Origin: Peptococcaceae bacterium UBA4068
GTDB taxonomy: Bacteria; Bacillota; Dehalobacteriia; UBA4068
Assembly: GCA_002382665.1 (NCBI GenBank)
Contig: DFZA01000009.1
Span: 1 to 64,000, forward strand
Length of the DNA: 64,000 bases
Direction of reading: 5' to 3'
Shown here piece by piece: positions 53,118 to 61,211 of the stretch. The position numbers and the translations under genes were made by a program. Every line of letters starts with the position of its first letter. Position 1 is the first letter of the stretch. Below the pieces are notes generated by a model, which saw nothing but the letters and a program-made list of their open reading frames with translations, did no database searches and had not been told where the DNA came from.

Positions 53118-54300
53118 CGTCAACCTCCTGTTCATTTTCCCCTGTTTGGTATTTTGATTGGTCTGTAGCTTTGACATAATTTAAACTGACCTGCGCCTCA
53201 TCCCCACCTTCTATTGGAGAATACCCAAACATTTCTCGCATCTCGTTTTTCGTAAATAATCCTATCTCTTTTGCGGCATTTAAAATGTTTACTTTTGTCT
53301 GCATAGCTGTATTGAGCAAAATAGATGAATTAAATATAATCCTGTTGCCTGCGTCCTTTTCTCTTTGCGTGAAGCAAGCATTTGTGAAGGCTTGTCCCAT
53401 TTGAATTAATCGCGGCTCTATAACCGATTCATAGAACGCCTGCCACTGTGCCTCGGTATAATCAGACATCAAAATAGCGTTTGACATTCTCCAGTAGCGC
53501 AAAATATTATCTCTAATATCTTTAGTCTGGGAAGCGTTCGCACTCCATGCCCGTACTTGTAAGGGAGAATAATCTTCCATACTATCAACGCCAACAATAC
53601 CCCCATGTTTTGCTGCATAAGCAAAACGCTCGGCAAATTCGGCAGTTGATTGTTTAACATCGTCGCTGTCGAGCATAGCCTTTTTCTGTTTTAGTAGCCC
53701 CCTGACTTTATTTGACACCGAAACAGCGTCTAATAAACTTTCATTAGCGGCCTTAATCATATCAAGGGAATCATATATAGGTTCGTTTCCATCCCCGGCA
53801 ACATCGCGGGAATTAAAAAACTTCCGCAGGATTATAACATCCTCAATATTTAGCGCCCTTTGTATCCCGTCTTGGTCGAGGAATTGCACCGCGTAGCCGC
53901 CGCCATCAATAGGCATGATCTCAAAATTACTATAAGCAATTGGTACCATCATTTCCGGGCGTAACCCATCCCATTTGACGTAACACATTGCGGTAGTATT
54001 ATTTTCAAGCTGCGTAATGAGCTTATACTTTAGGTCAAATCCTGTCATAAGTGGGTTTGGTTGTTGGTTAAGCAGCTTCACATAAGGGCTATTACGTTTG
54101 ATTTCTTTTACTCGCCCATCTTTCCCAAGCATAACGTGCATCGCCTCGGCTTTTGCCGTATGTATTGCGATACAGTCGATTACTGCCCGGACGGTTTCCT
54201 GCTCATATGCTTCCTTGCTAAATGGAGCAGACCGCGCCCCTGCGCCGCTATACACATAGCGAACTTTTATAAATCCAAATAATTTACTGAATAATCCCAT
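53104..54300 (-). CDS. Portal protein (HK97 type)
   Basis: This 398-residue protein begins MGLFSKLFGF and contains LNQQPNPLMTGFDLKYKLIT and RYWRMSNAILMSDYTEAQW, as in phage_portal (HK97 gp3-like) proteins. Twelve copies form the DNA channel at the capsid vertex. It overlaps the protease gene by 14 bases and follows the large terminase by four. Confidence 0.93.
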   Translation of the reverse strand: MGLFSKLFGFIKVRYVYSGAGARSAPFSKEAYEQETVRAVIDCIAIHTAKAEAMHVMLGKDGRVKEIKRNSPYVKLLNQQPNPLMTGFDLKYKLITQLENNTTAMCYVKWDGLRPEMMVPIAYSNFEIMPIDGGGYAVQFLDQDGIQRALNIEDVIILRKFFNSRDVAGDGNEPIYDSLDMIKAANESLLDAVSVSNKVRGLLKQKKAMLDSDDVKQSTAEFAERFAYAAKHGGIVGVDSMEDYSPLQVRAWSANASQTKDIRDNILRYWRMSNAILMSDYTEAQWQAFYESVIEPRLIQMGQAFTNACFTQREKDAGNRIIFNSSILLNTAMQTKVNILNAAKEIGLFTKNEMREMFGYSPIEGGDEAQVSLNYVKATDQSKYQTGENEQEVDDGQN

Positions 54301-54304
54301 TTAA

Positions 54305-55975
54305 TCACCTCACATAGCGTAGATATTCATCCTCGTGGTTCAAATAGCTAGTAAAAGCATTAAGTAGGCTTACCATGCCATCTATACGCTTTGTACTGCT
54401 CGTCTTAACTGGTTGTATCGAATTAATCCCGTCCTTATTTGTGGTTTTAACACCAGTATTCAGTAAACACCACCGCAACATTGGATTGTTGTTATAAATT
54501 ACCCTATGCTCCTCAAGTGCGCCGCCTAATTGTTTCATTGGATATGTCCATGTAAACGGCCCTTGTCGAAGATGTTCCATGTCAAAACCATATTCAACCA
54601 TTTCCGGAACCCAATAGCCAGATAACGCAGCATCGTACCCTATCCATAATGGGCGTATATTATAATCTTTCACCATATCCACAAACCATTGCGATACGGC
54701 GTGAAAGTCTACTGTAGCACCTTCACAAATATGTAAGTGTCCTTGCTGCGCCCATAATTTGTAGGGAGCTTCACGACGGGAATTACTTTCCACATCATCC
54801 ACCCTGCTTTGCGGAAGGAAGTATTTTTGCATTACATAGAAATTATCATCATTTGGCTTTTTGATTAATAACGTCGCACATGTTAAGTCGGTTGTTGCTG
54901 ATAAGTCGCAGCCGCCTATTGCATACGATTTCTTTAAGTAATCAATATCAACAGTTGTTTCGTTAACCGCTGATTCATAATTTAACCATGCTTCGCTTGT
55001 ATTTTCTGGTATGTTAAAATCTTTGGTTAATACAGTAGGCAAAAACTTAGGATCGCGCTTTGCTTTCTCCACATTCTCCGCAAGTGTCGCAAGGCTCTTG
55101 ATTTTTCCCAGCCCCGGATTAGCTTTAGCCCAACATTCCGGCCTTGTCCATTCTTCGCGACTATCAAGCTCATATATCAATGGCAATAATCTGTAATCTT
55201 CATACCCTTCATCCCATAGCGCAACATGAGAACTATAGTCATATATATCATCGAAGAATAATTCACGCACAAAACCATTGGTAGATATGAGCCACGCCAA
55301 CGGCTGTTCTCTCGCGCTCTGTGATTGCTTCATAACGTCATATATTTTTCTGTCCCGCGCTTCGTGAAATTCATCCTGACTAAAAAAGTGAGCATTCAGC
55401 CCGTCCATCGTTTTGGTGTCTGCCGCCAAAGCTTTAATAAAGCTGAATGCGGCCGGGAAGTAAATATCAGACTGACGCTTTTTCGTGATACTCCGCAGCG
55501 CCGGAGATTGTGACCGCATGTTAACGGCCTCGTTAAACACTAATGATGCCTGATCTTTTTTATTAGCAGTACAATAAACCTCCGCGCCGCTCTCGCCGTC
55601 GGCAATCATCATATATTGTTCAACGCCCGCCGTCTCCGTTGACTTTCCACACTTCCGGCCTCGTATATCGACAACCTCACGAATGCGGCGGTTATTAGTT
55701 TCTTTTTCAAGCCAGCCAAATATCAATTGCAACTTAGCTTGTTGGAATAGTTCAAGCCTTACAGGTTGCTTGCCCCATTTGCCCTTAGAATGTTTACAGT
55801 ATTTCTCAATAAAATTAATCGGCCTTTGTCCGGCTTCTTCGTCATAATAAAAAGGAAAGTTATCAGGCGGATTATCCATCCATTTAACTTCCCTTTGATA
55901 TACTGCTCTAACTTTGTTTGATACGACCTCGTCGCCGCTGTTAATAGCGGCTAAATATTCTCGTGGCCAGTTCAT
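54305..55975 (-). CDS. terL: Terminase large subunit
   Basis: This 556-residue protein is the DNA-packaging motor. The N-terminal ATPase has RGRKCGKST (about 105-113) as Walker A and the acidic pair D201-E202 in HFFSQDE as Walker B. The C-terminal nuclease shows GCDLSATTDLT and IGYDAALSGYW. It overlaps the small terminase by four bases (ATGA). It belongs to the Terminase_1 group typical of HK97-like siphophages. Confidence 0.95.
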   Translation of the reverse strand: MNWPREYLAAINSGDEVVSNKVRAVYQREVKWMDNPPDNFPFYYDEEAGQRPINFIEKYCKHSKGKWGKQPVRLELFQQAKLQLIFGWLEKETNNRRIREVVDIRGRKCGKSTETAGVEQYMMIADGESGAEVYCTANKKDQASLVFNEAVNMRSQSPALRSITKKRQSDIYFPAAFSFIKALAADTKTMDGLNAHFFSQDEFHEARDRKIYDVMKQSQSAREQPLAWLISTNGFVRELFFDDIYDYSSHVALWDEGYEDYRLLPLIYELDSREEWTRPECWAKANPGLGKIKSLATLAENVEKAKRDPKFLPTVLTKDFNIPENTSEAWLNYESAVNETTVDIDYLKKSYAIGGCDLSATTDLTCATLLIKKPNDDNFYVMQKYFLPQSRVDDVESNSRREAPYKLWAQQGHLHICEGATVDFHAVSQWFVDMVKDYNIRPLWIGYDAALSGYWVPEMVEYGFDMEHLRQGPFTWTYPMKQLGGALEEHRVIYNNNPMLRWCLLNTGVKTTNKDGINSIQPVKTSSTKRIDGMVSLLNAFTSYLNHEDEYLRYVR

Positions 55976-56334
55976 TTTTTCCCACCGACTGCAAACTTCA
56001 TAATATCGTTAGCTATATCCTCGCCGACAGTCTCCGGCAGCGCATCGGCAAGCTGCTTGATGATGCTCTGATAATTTTTATTCATCGTATTATATAATCT
56101 TGCAACAGGTCTTTCGCGTTCATATGGCTCAAGCTTCTCAGATTGGCTAAATTGTTCAACATAGCCCCTTGCGTCAAGGTCAGCCTCATAATCTTCAAGC
56201 GTTATCCGCATATATGCAGCGCGGCGAATCAGTCCGTCATATAATGCCAATGTATCTACCGGCAAATCTTTGTATAATGCGCGAAGTCTATCGTCCTCCG
56301 CTTTTATCCTAATATCTTTAGCCTTTTGTTTCAT
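55972..56334 (-). CDS. terS: Terminase small subunit (P27 family)
   Basis: This 120-residue helical protein (ALYDGLIRRAAYMRITLEDY region and QLADALPET end) fits P27-type small terminases, which recognise phage DNA and recruit the large subunit. GAGGTGATTAT precedes the ATG. The order HNH, terS, terL is common for cos-type packaging. Confidence 0.85.
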   Translation of the reverse strand: MKQKAKDIRIKAEDDRLRALYKDLPVDTLALYDGLIRRAAYMRITLEDYEADLDARGYVEQFSQSEKLEPYERERPVARLYNTMNKNYQSIIKQLADALPETVGEDIANDIMKFAVGGKK

Positions 56335-56451
56335 ATAATCACCTCTTTTAGTAGGGGTTTTGGTAGGGGGTTATGCGCGTATCGGTTGGTTACGTAGAAA
56401 GGTGCTGTCGGTTAACAATAACCCACCACAGGCCAACTTAACAGGGGGGGG

Positions 56452-56745
56452 CTATCTCTTTTTCACTTGTCCCTCATCATCGAAGTAGTATCCATCGTCA
56501 ACTGCTCCCGTACATCCCTTAGTCCTTTTGGTGTGGCAATTATGGCACAATGGAGTTAATAATTTAGGATTGAGCGCAATGTTTGGATCGTTTATGTTCT
56601 CAGGTGTCAATTCAATCTCATGATGTACTTCTTCCGCCCTGCTGTCGCAATCAACACAGGTATAATAATTTTGCCTTAACGCTTCTCTGCGCGCATTCTT
56701 CCATGCTCTGCTATTGTAAAACGCTTTTGCCCATGCTTTAGCCAT
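56452..56745 (-). CDS. HNH endonuclease
   Basis: This 97-residue protein has the ββα-metal fold: CVDCDSRAEEVHHEIEL with the first CxxC and HH, then LTPLCHNCHTKRTKG with the second CxxC and final His. HNH proteins next to terS/terL assist cleavage at the cos site. It precedes terS by 117 bp. Confidence 0.92.
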   Translation of the reverse strand: MAKAWAKAFYNSRAWKNARREALRQNYYTCVDCDSRAEEVHHEIELTPENINDPNIALNPKLLTPLCHNCHTKRTKGCTGAVDDGYYFDDEGQVKKR

Positions 56746-56844
56746 TGCATCACCTTTTGCATAAATATATCACTTTGGAAGTGTTTGTCCGATAATTCCG
56801 GCACATTAGCGCATATATTATTATTATCAAGTATATTATACAGA

Positions 56845-57024
56845 CTAATATCTTAATTCATCCTTTGGGTACAACTTGAAAGTTAATATTATTGCTACGG
56901 CGATTATGCCTATATAACCAATATACACGCTTATTTGATATGGATTGATATTAAATGTCTCTATATAAGCGGCATAGAATATTGGCAAGTTAGCCGCAAG
57001 CAACCATCTCACTATCTTAATCAT
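56845..57024 (-). CDS. Small phage membrane protein (59 aa)
   Basis: This protein starts MIKIVRWLLAANLPIFYAAY and contains a second hydrophobic stretch YQISVYIGYIGIIAVAIILT, so two membrane helices are likely. AGAGAGGTGAG precedes the ATG at 57024. It is translated just after the zinc-ribbon-like gene. The function is unknown. Confidence 0.55.
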   Translation of the reverse strand: MIKIVRWLLAANLPIFYAAYIETFNINPYQISVYIGYIGIIAVAIILTFKLYPKDELRY

Positions 57025-57030
57025 CGCTGC

Positions 57031-57192
57031 TCACCTCTCTGGCTTCTCCACTACATAGTCGTTACCCATTTTGCCGCACTTATCACAGGTGTCGCGGATT
57101 ATATTCCCTGCCCATATCAGCCTATATCCGGCTTTCTCCATATCAGCGGCACAATTAGCGCATAATGTGCGGATGTCCTTTTCTTCTTTCAT
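57031..57192 (-). CDS. Small zinc-ribbon-like phage protein (53 aa)
   Basis: This protein has two CxxC pairs (LCANCA and CDKCGK) spaced for a treble-clef or zinc-ribbon knuckle. It lies between the phosphoesterase (whose stop is four bases before its start) and the small membrane gene. The role is unknown. Confidence 0.55.
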   Translation of the reverse strand: MKEEKDIRTLCANCAADMEKAGYRLIWAGNIIRDTCDKCGKMGNDYVVEKPER

Positions 57193-57196
57193 ATCT

Positions 57197-58465
57197 CTAC
57201 CCTACCGGCGTATTGATAACCTGCATCAAGCCTCTTTCTTTATCATACAAAAATGTTTGTGCTTTCCTTACCGCACCAAGATAGCCGCTTTCTGTATGCC
57301 ATGTATCGCTTGCGGTTGGCGAAGATATGCGCCTCACTATTACACCGTTTATCTCTTGTATCATCTGTTCGCTATGTAAATGTGCAACGTGCATTTCATG
57401 GTACATGGCTTGTCCCCATAATTCCCTAGCCTCATTCGGCATTAACGATGCTAAGCGTGAGGCTTTTTCTTTACTGCCGTTACCGTTCTCTTTGTCACCA
57501 TGACAATAACCTATCAAAGTATTGCCGTATAATTGATACTTCCTCGGGTATGCTCCTGTATCTACTGTCACATTATCATCTTGCCTGAACCATGCTTCTA
57601 AGTATTTCAGCGCATGATAGCCAGATAATTCATCATGGTTAGAAGGTGTATAAAATGTTTTAATAGGCGCGATATCCTCTAACATCTCAACGCCCCTGAC
57701 AAGCATTTCTACCCCAATATTAAACAGCTTTTTCTCTCTAATGTCGGTGTCTTGCGGCGTTCCTCCTGTTGTTGTTTTCTCCACCGTATCAGAATTAAAG
57801 AAGTCGTTAGCCCAAACAAAAGTAATATAATCTATTGGCTTGCCCTTTAATTGCTCGCCAATCTCACCGATAATTCGGTAATAAGCTTCTCTCGCTATCT
57901 TATAATCAAAGTTTTCCGGCGTGTCACCATGCCAGCATAATTTTCCTAAGTGCAAATCAGCAATATTTATTTCAGCCATTAACGAACCTTGGCGCGACTT
58001 TATAATCGGCGGCGTGAAGTGTTTACGGTCTAATTTTGCAAAGTGTCTATCTATTTCCGCAAGGTCGATGCCTTTTGCTTTTGGTTTAGCGGTCAACCTT
58101 GATTGATAGCTGATCTGCTTTGCCCCGCCCTTAATTTGAGTGTTCCAAAAGTTATTACGACATGATATTACTTCCCACGCTGACGGATTAAATCCATGTA
58201 TTTCAAGTATCTGATCCGGTGTTAATTCGTCACCGTCACGCAAGGTAATAAACTTCTCGGAGACTATAGAACCATCGTTTTGATACTCTCGGCTTGACTG
58301 TTCTTCTTCCCTTTGCTGTCTTTTATTTATCCTCTTAACCCTACTTCTAACGGTTTCCCACTTATCGAAGGGGAAACATTCTTCCTGTAAAATATCCGTA
58401 GTTTTTCTGATTGATTTAGTTTGGAGTAATTGTATAGCTCGTTCTCGCCAGTCTATGTTTATCAC
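57197..58465 (-). CDS. Phage metallophosphoesterase-like protein
   Basis: This 422-residue protein has an N-terminal helical region (about 1-75) and a calcineurin-like phosphoesterase domain (about 165-400). Metal motifs are IADLHLGK, WANDFF, SNHDE, GYCHGD and VAHLHSE; the usual GD and GH glycines are Ala, Asn or Ser in places. It may hydrolyse nucleic acids or nucleotides. It is the first protein gene after the late promoter and tRNA-like leader, upstream of HNH and terminase. Confidence 0.8.
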   Translation of the reverse strand: MINIDWRERAIQLLQTKSIRKTTDILQEECFPFDKWETVRSRVKRINKRQQREEEQSSREYQNDGSIVSEKFITLRDGDELTPDQILEIHGFNPSAWEVISCRNNFWNTQIKGGAKQISYQSRLTAKPKAKGIDLAEIDRHFAKLDRKHFTPPIIKSRQGSLMAEINIADLHLGKLCWHGDTPENFDYKIAREAYYRIIGEIGEQLKGKPIDYITFVWANDFFNSDTVEKTTTGGTPQDTDIREKKLFNIGVEMLVRGVEMLEDIAPIKTFYTPSNHDELSGYHALKYLEAWFRQDDNVTVDTGAYPRKYQLYGNTLIGYCHGDKENGNGSKEKASRLASLMPNEARELWGQAMYHEMHVAHLHSEQMIQEINGVIVRRISSPTASDTWHTESGYLGAVRKAQTFLYDKERGLMQVINTPVG

Positions 58466-58542
58466 CCCTTTTTATTATCGCCAGCTTACCCCACCCCGCG
58501 CCGCGCTTTTAGCGATATTCCGGCACCCTTATAACCCAAATA

Positions 58543-58660
58543 TTAGCGGGTGAGGATTTGAACCTCACATGAGTTACCAGTCAATAAACCCTTGTCCTCA
58601 TCCCTGTTCCGTATCTTCCAGCGTACGGCGACTAGCGTCTACCTCATTCCGCCACCGCTA
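58543..58660 (-). ncRNA. tRNA-Leu-like element, oversized (118 nt)
   Basis: On the minus strand the ends TAGCGG and CCGCTA pair. The D-arm region reads GGCGGAATGAGGTAGACGC, close to tRNA-Leu. The T-arm is perfect (TGAGG-TTCAAAT-CCTCA). The stretch between D-arm and T-arm is 67 nt, about 35 more than a class II tRNA needs. It includes a CCGTA...TACGG hairpin inside a CTAGTC...GACTGG pairing. No normal seven-base anticodon loop is seen and CCA is not encoded. It may be an interrupted or decayed tRNA, or a tRNA mimic. Confidence 0.45.
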
Positions 58661-58687
58661 ATTTTTAGCCTGCGCCTTTCGGCAAGC

Positions 58688-58740
58688 TGCCACAAGCCGG
58701 ATTTGCACCGGCGGCACTCTACAGCCCTCTAAGTTGTGGC
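58688..58740 (-). ncRNA. tRNA-like acceptor/T-arm minihelix (53 nt)
   Basis: On the minus strand GCCACAA and TTGTGGC form a perfect seven-bp acceptor-like stem. GCCGG-TGCAAAT-CCGGC forms a perfect T-arm-like hairpin directly next to it, and an A takes the discriminator position. Only 21 nt lie between acceptor and T-arm, too few for D and anticodon arms. It lies 28 nt before the larger tRNA-like element in the late leader. It could be a decayed tRNA or a genuine tRNA mimic. Confidence 0.4.
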
Positions 58741-58747
58741 ATAACAC

Positions 58748-58769
58748 AAAAGACAGCCCTGCGGCTGCC
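58748..58769 (-). terminator. Terminator or attenuator in the late leader
   Basis: On the minus strand GGCAGCC and GGCTGTC-type arms pair around GCA and are followed by TTTTG. It lies between the late promoter and the tRNA-like elements, so late genes would need readthrough or antitermination. Confidence 0.55.
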
Positions 58770-58818
58770 TCTTGAAAGAAAGGAGAGAGTATGAAAATTT
58801 ATAAAACTTTATATTACC

Positions 58819-58846
58819 ATTATACCACTATATTTTGTACAATCAA
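58819..58846 (-). promoter_or_regulatory. Candidate late promoter of the prophage
   Basis: TTGATT (58841-58846) and TATAAT (58819-58824) are 16 bp apart on the minus strand, overlapping the 3' end of the RinA-like gene. Everything from here to the endolysin is on the same strand. Control by the RinA/ArpU-type protein just upstream is inferred. Confidence 0.6.
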
Positions 58847-59238
58847 CTGTCGCCAACTGCCATATTTGCTATTTTGTCTAAACCTTCTTTATGTTTTCTG
58901 TATGTTTCCCTTTCGCTGTAATTCACTTCGGAAAATATGTCTTTCCAATCCATTCTTTTAAAATATCGCAGTCTTATAATGTCACTTTCAACAGGAGCGA
59001 GAGCATTTACGGCCTTGCGTATAGCTTCGATTTTTTTAAGCAAGTCATCAATCTCTTGTTTAACCATAGCCGCCCTCATGCCTACTGTTGACGTTGGATC
59101 ACCAGTGCCGCTGCCGTGCGGCATTCCGTCAAATGCTTTAGGCGTTCCGCTAGATGCTAATATGTCAGCGTGTTCTTCTTCAAGATGCTCAATTGCTTTT
59201 AAAATGTCTTGATATTGCTCCAGCAAAAGTTTGTCCAT
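58843..59238 (-). CDS. RinA/ArpU-type phage late regulator
   Basis: This 131-residue protein has a helical N-terminal half and a sigma-region-4-like HTH at about 90-131 (VESDIIRLRYFKRMDWKDIF). Such proteins switch on packaging and structural genes. The ATG at 59238 has GGGAGGCGG upstream; the longer frame lacks a site. It is the last gene of the early block, next to the candidate late promoter, as expected. Confidence 0.8.
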   Translation of the reverse strand: MDKLLLEQYQDILKAIEHLEEEHADILASSGTPKAFDGMPHGSGTGDPTSTVGMRAAMVKQEIDDLLKKIEAIRKAVNALAPVESDIIRLRYFKRMDWKDIFSEVNYSERETYRKHKEGLDKIANMAVGDS

Positions 59239-59251
59239 TATCCGCCTCCCT

Positions 59252-59410
59252 TTATCTGGCACAGTATATTATCTTTCTACATGCCGCCGCTTCCGTTTTG
59301 TGCATTTTTCTGGTTCGCCTAACGCCACTATCATTAAGGCGGTAAGCCATTATATTATGTTTTCTTTCCTCCTGCTTAACATAAGCAAGCGCCTGCGCTA
59401 TCATACTCAT
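59252..59410 (-). CDS. Small basic phage protein (52 aa)
   Basis: This is a small Arg/Lys-rich helical protein (MSMIAQALAYVKQEERKHNI). The ATG at 59410 overlaps the previous stop (ATGA) and has GGGGGCGG upstream. No family is recognised. It is part of the overlapping early gene string. Confidence 0.5.
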   Translation of the reverse strand: MSMIAQALAYVKQEERKHNIMAYRLNDSGVRRTRKMHKTEAAACRKIIYCAR

Positions 59411-59631
59411 AAGCCGCCCCCTATTCCTGAGTATTTTTGACATCTTGTTATCATTAACGCCATATTATTATCACGACAAATCTTGTATAACTTTTTAGCG
59501 GCTGTGCAATCCCCGTTCATATGGTTGATGCAGTGTAAACATAAGCATTGATATTTACGACATGGTTCTGTAATGGGATTAACCCATACTAATGCGCCAT
59601 GATGTTCCTCTAATTTTGGACTCTCCAACAT
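59407..59631 (-). CDS. Cys-rich small phage protein
   Basis: This 74-residue protein has cysteines in CRKYQCLCLHCINHMNGDCT that suggest a zinc-binding knuckle. It may bind nucleic acid. It overlaps the next small gene by four bases. Confidence 0.55.
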   Translation of the reverse strand: MLESPKLEEHHGALVWVNPITEPCRKYQCLCLHCINHMNGDCTAAKKLYKICRDNNMALMITRCQKYSGIGGGL

Positions 59632-59644
59632 AATGCACCCCCTT

Positions 59645-59950
59645 TTATCCCAAATAATGGTTCTTATCGTCGCAGTACCAGTCAGCCCCGACCTTGCGCG
59701 GATCCGTGCCGTATAGCTCTATTCTCTCCGGCAAATTGGCATTAACAGCGTCAAACTCTAGCCCGTACCCCTTGCACCATTCCACCGCTGCGTTAAGCGT
59801 TTCACCTTCTCGGCATGTCCACAAAATGAGCTTATTGCCAATGCTGCGTAGGTGCCGGAAGTGGTCTATAGTGTTCATGTTAGGTGCGCCTATGTTTGGC
59901 CATTCGTCGCGGCAGAGTAGGCCGTCGAAGTCAACCGCATATACGCTCAT
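59645..59950 (-). CDS. HAD-like phage hydrolase
   Basis: This 101-residue protein starts MSVYAVDFDGLLC, with the DxDG nucleophile motif, and continues with ILWTCREGETL and a final DDKNHY acidic motif. Such minimal HAD proteins may be nucleotide phosphatases. It overlaps the upstream small gene by four bases (ATGA). Confidence 0.8.
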   Translation of the reverse strand: MSVYAVDFDGLLCRDEWPNIGAPNMNTIDHFRHLRSIGNKLILWTCREGETLNAAVEWCKGYGLEFDAVNANLPERIELYGTDPRKVGADWYCDDKNHYLG

Positions 59951-60102
59951 TTTTGCTCCTCCTGGTCTTTTATTTGGTTGATAGTGGGAGAAGTATCGAT
60001 TATATAAATAGCATCTTCGCGTGAATAAAATTGTGGTTTACCTATCACGAGTGCCCATTCATCAAGCTCTTGTTTTAATAATTCGGCATCAATTAGTCGC
60101 AT
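59947..60102 (-). CDS. Small acidic phage protein (51 aa)
   Basis: This protein starts MRLIDAELLKQELDEWALVI and is short and acidic. Many phages have similar 'MRLIDADALK' proteins of unknown function. The ATG at 60102 has GGGAGGTGG upstream. It overlaps its neighbours on both sides. Confidence 0.6.
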   Translation of the reverse strand: MRLIDAELLKQELDEWALVIGKPQFYSREDAIYIIDTSPTINQIKDQEEQK

Positions 60103-60542
60103 GATTTTCCACCTCCCGCTATCTCCGCAGCGCAAGCAAGATAGCCGCAACCGTCAACATAAGAATCAGCCTTATAATTACCGCCTGCAATCCGTATAAT
60201 CTTGAGTAATGCCATCATAACACCTGTATCATCGCCCTTTAGAGGTACATCGACATCAAACTTTGTCTTAATATACAGCTGCCATATTTCCGCTATGTTG
60301 CTAAAATTATCTTCCACCGATCCATATTGCTGCTCCCGGTCAGTGGTGACTATTCGCGCGGCCTCGTCAAGTATAGTTTGGCGGGTAGGCTTTGGCTGAT
60401 CTGCTTTTATTGGCTCTAAACTACTTTCAAACCAGCTTTTGTTATATACATATTCCCCTTGATCGAAACTAACATCGTCAACAATAAATACTTCGCCGGT
60501 TAATTTAATTCTCACGCTGTCCCCAACCTTATATTTGCTCAT
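60093..60542 (-). CDS. DUF6378-like phage protein
   Basis: This 149-residue protein has a small N-terminal beta part (SKYKVGDSVRIKLTGEVFIV, SH3- or Kow-like) and a C-terminal helical domain. The latter has ILDEAARIVTTDREQQYGSV and GDDTGVMMALLKIIRIAGG, the DUF6378-type pattern near nucleotide-pyrophosphohydrolase-like proteins. The ATG at 60542 has AAAGGAGG. A nucleotide-metabolism role is plausible. Confidence 0.7.
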   Translation of the reverse strand: MSKYKVGDSVRIKLTGEVFIVDDVSFDQGEYVYNKSWFESSLEPIKADQPKPTRQTILDEAARIVTTDREQQYGSVEDNFSNIAEIWQLYIKTKFDVDVPLKGDDTGVMMALLKIIRIAGGNYKADSYVDGCGYLACAAEIAGGGKSCD

Positions 60543-60757
60543 TCGGCTACCTCCTTTAAAGGACAATTTTCCATTTGCTCAGTCCATGTTTCGGCTTGCA
60601 AAGCTGCTATTTTCTCCGGCGATAATTCCGTGTCCTCATAGGCAGCAAGGAGTAAAAAACGCTCTTCTGGTATATTGCGCGGATAACCGCCCGCTCTTCT
60701 TATTTCGTAATTGATACGCTGAGAATCAGCCTCTTTTTTATTTGTTAGCCTATCCAT
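60539..60757 (-). CDS. Small phage protein (72 aa)
   Basis: This protein starts MDRLTNKKEADSQRINYEIR and contains ERFLLLAAYEDTELSPEKIA, a pattern common in small phage early proteins of unknown function. The ATG at 60757 lies within the GGGGGCGAGG junction motif. It overlaps the next gene by four bases. Confidence 0.6.
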   Translation of the reverse strand: MDRLTNKKEADSQRINYEIRRAGGYPRNIPEERFLLLAAYEDTELSPEKIAALQAETWTEQMENCPLKEVAE

Positions 60758-60965
60758 CGACCTCGCCCCCTTCTTTAACCAGCTTAATAGTATATGTTTT
60801 GTCGGCAAAGCGGAAACCATCAATGCCAGAGTTGACCATTGCCGCTATAATTTGCTTTTCTGCGGATTCAATTTGTCCATTAAGCTTTCTAAAGCATTGC
60901 TCTAACTCGCATTTGCTTTGGCGTAGCTTCTCTAATGATGCTGCTCGTTCTAATATCTCTTGCAT
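60750..60965 (-). CDS. Small coiled-coil phage protein (71 aa)
   Basis: This is a helical protein (MQEILERAASLEKLRQSKCE) with a short C-terminal beta part ending KEGGEVDG. It could be a nuclease or recombination helper, but nothing specific is recognised. The start shares a base with the previous stop (TAATG). Confidence 0.55.
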   Translation of the reverse strand: MQEILERAASLEKLRQSKCELEQCFRKLNGQIESAEKQIIAAMVNSGIDGFRFADKTYTIKLVKEGGEVDG

Positions 60966-61210
60966 TATCCCTCGCCCCCTTCCGCTGGTGTGCGTAAATA
61001 ATCCCAAATAGCCGTTTTCATCTGTTTAGATAGTTCCCTGTTTGGAGTATAAGTCGAAAACCATAGTGTCAATGCAGTAAAAATAGCATCCCTTAACTCC
61101 GCGTCACTCATACCTCGAATATTATCAGCATTACTAGGCTGTCGCTTACATCCCTGCCCCTCAAAACAGCTAGAAATTAATGGACAGCTATCGCAACCAG
61201 AAGTTATCAT
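60965..61210 (-). CDS. Small Cys-containing phage protein (81 aa)
   Basis: This protein starts MITSGCDSCPLISSCFEGQG, with four cysteines near the N-terminus that could hold a metal, followed by a helical part ending AEGGEG. No family is recognised. The ATG at 61210 is preceded by the GGGGGCGAGGGATAA junction motif. Confidence 0.55.
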   Translation of the reverse strand: MITSGCDSCPLISSCFEGQGCKRQPSNADNIRGMSDAELRDAIFTALTLWFSTYTPNRELSKQMKTAIWDYLRTPAEGGEG

Positions 61211-61211
61211 T

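Noticed and set aside
58791..58961. Plus-strand frame with AGGAGAGAG before ATG at 58791
   Set aside because: The ribosome site looks good, but the frame is antisense to the RinA-like gene, rich in Cys/Phe/Leu and lacks a promoter. It is most likely chance.
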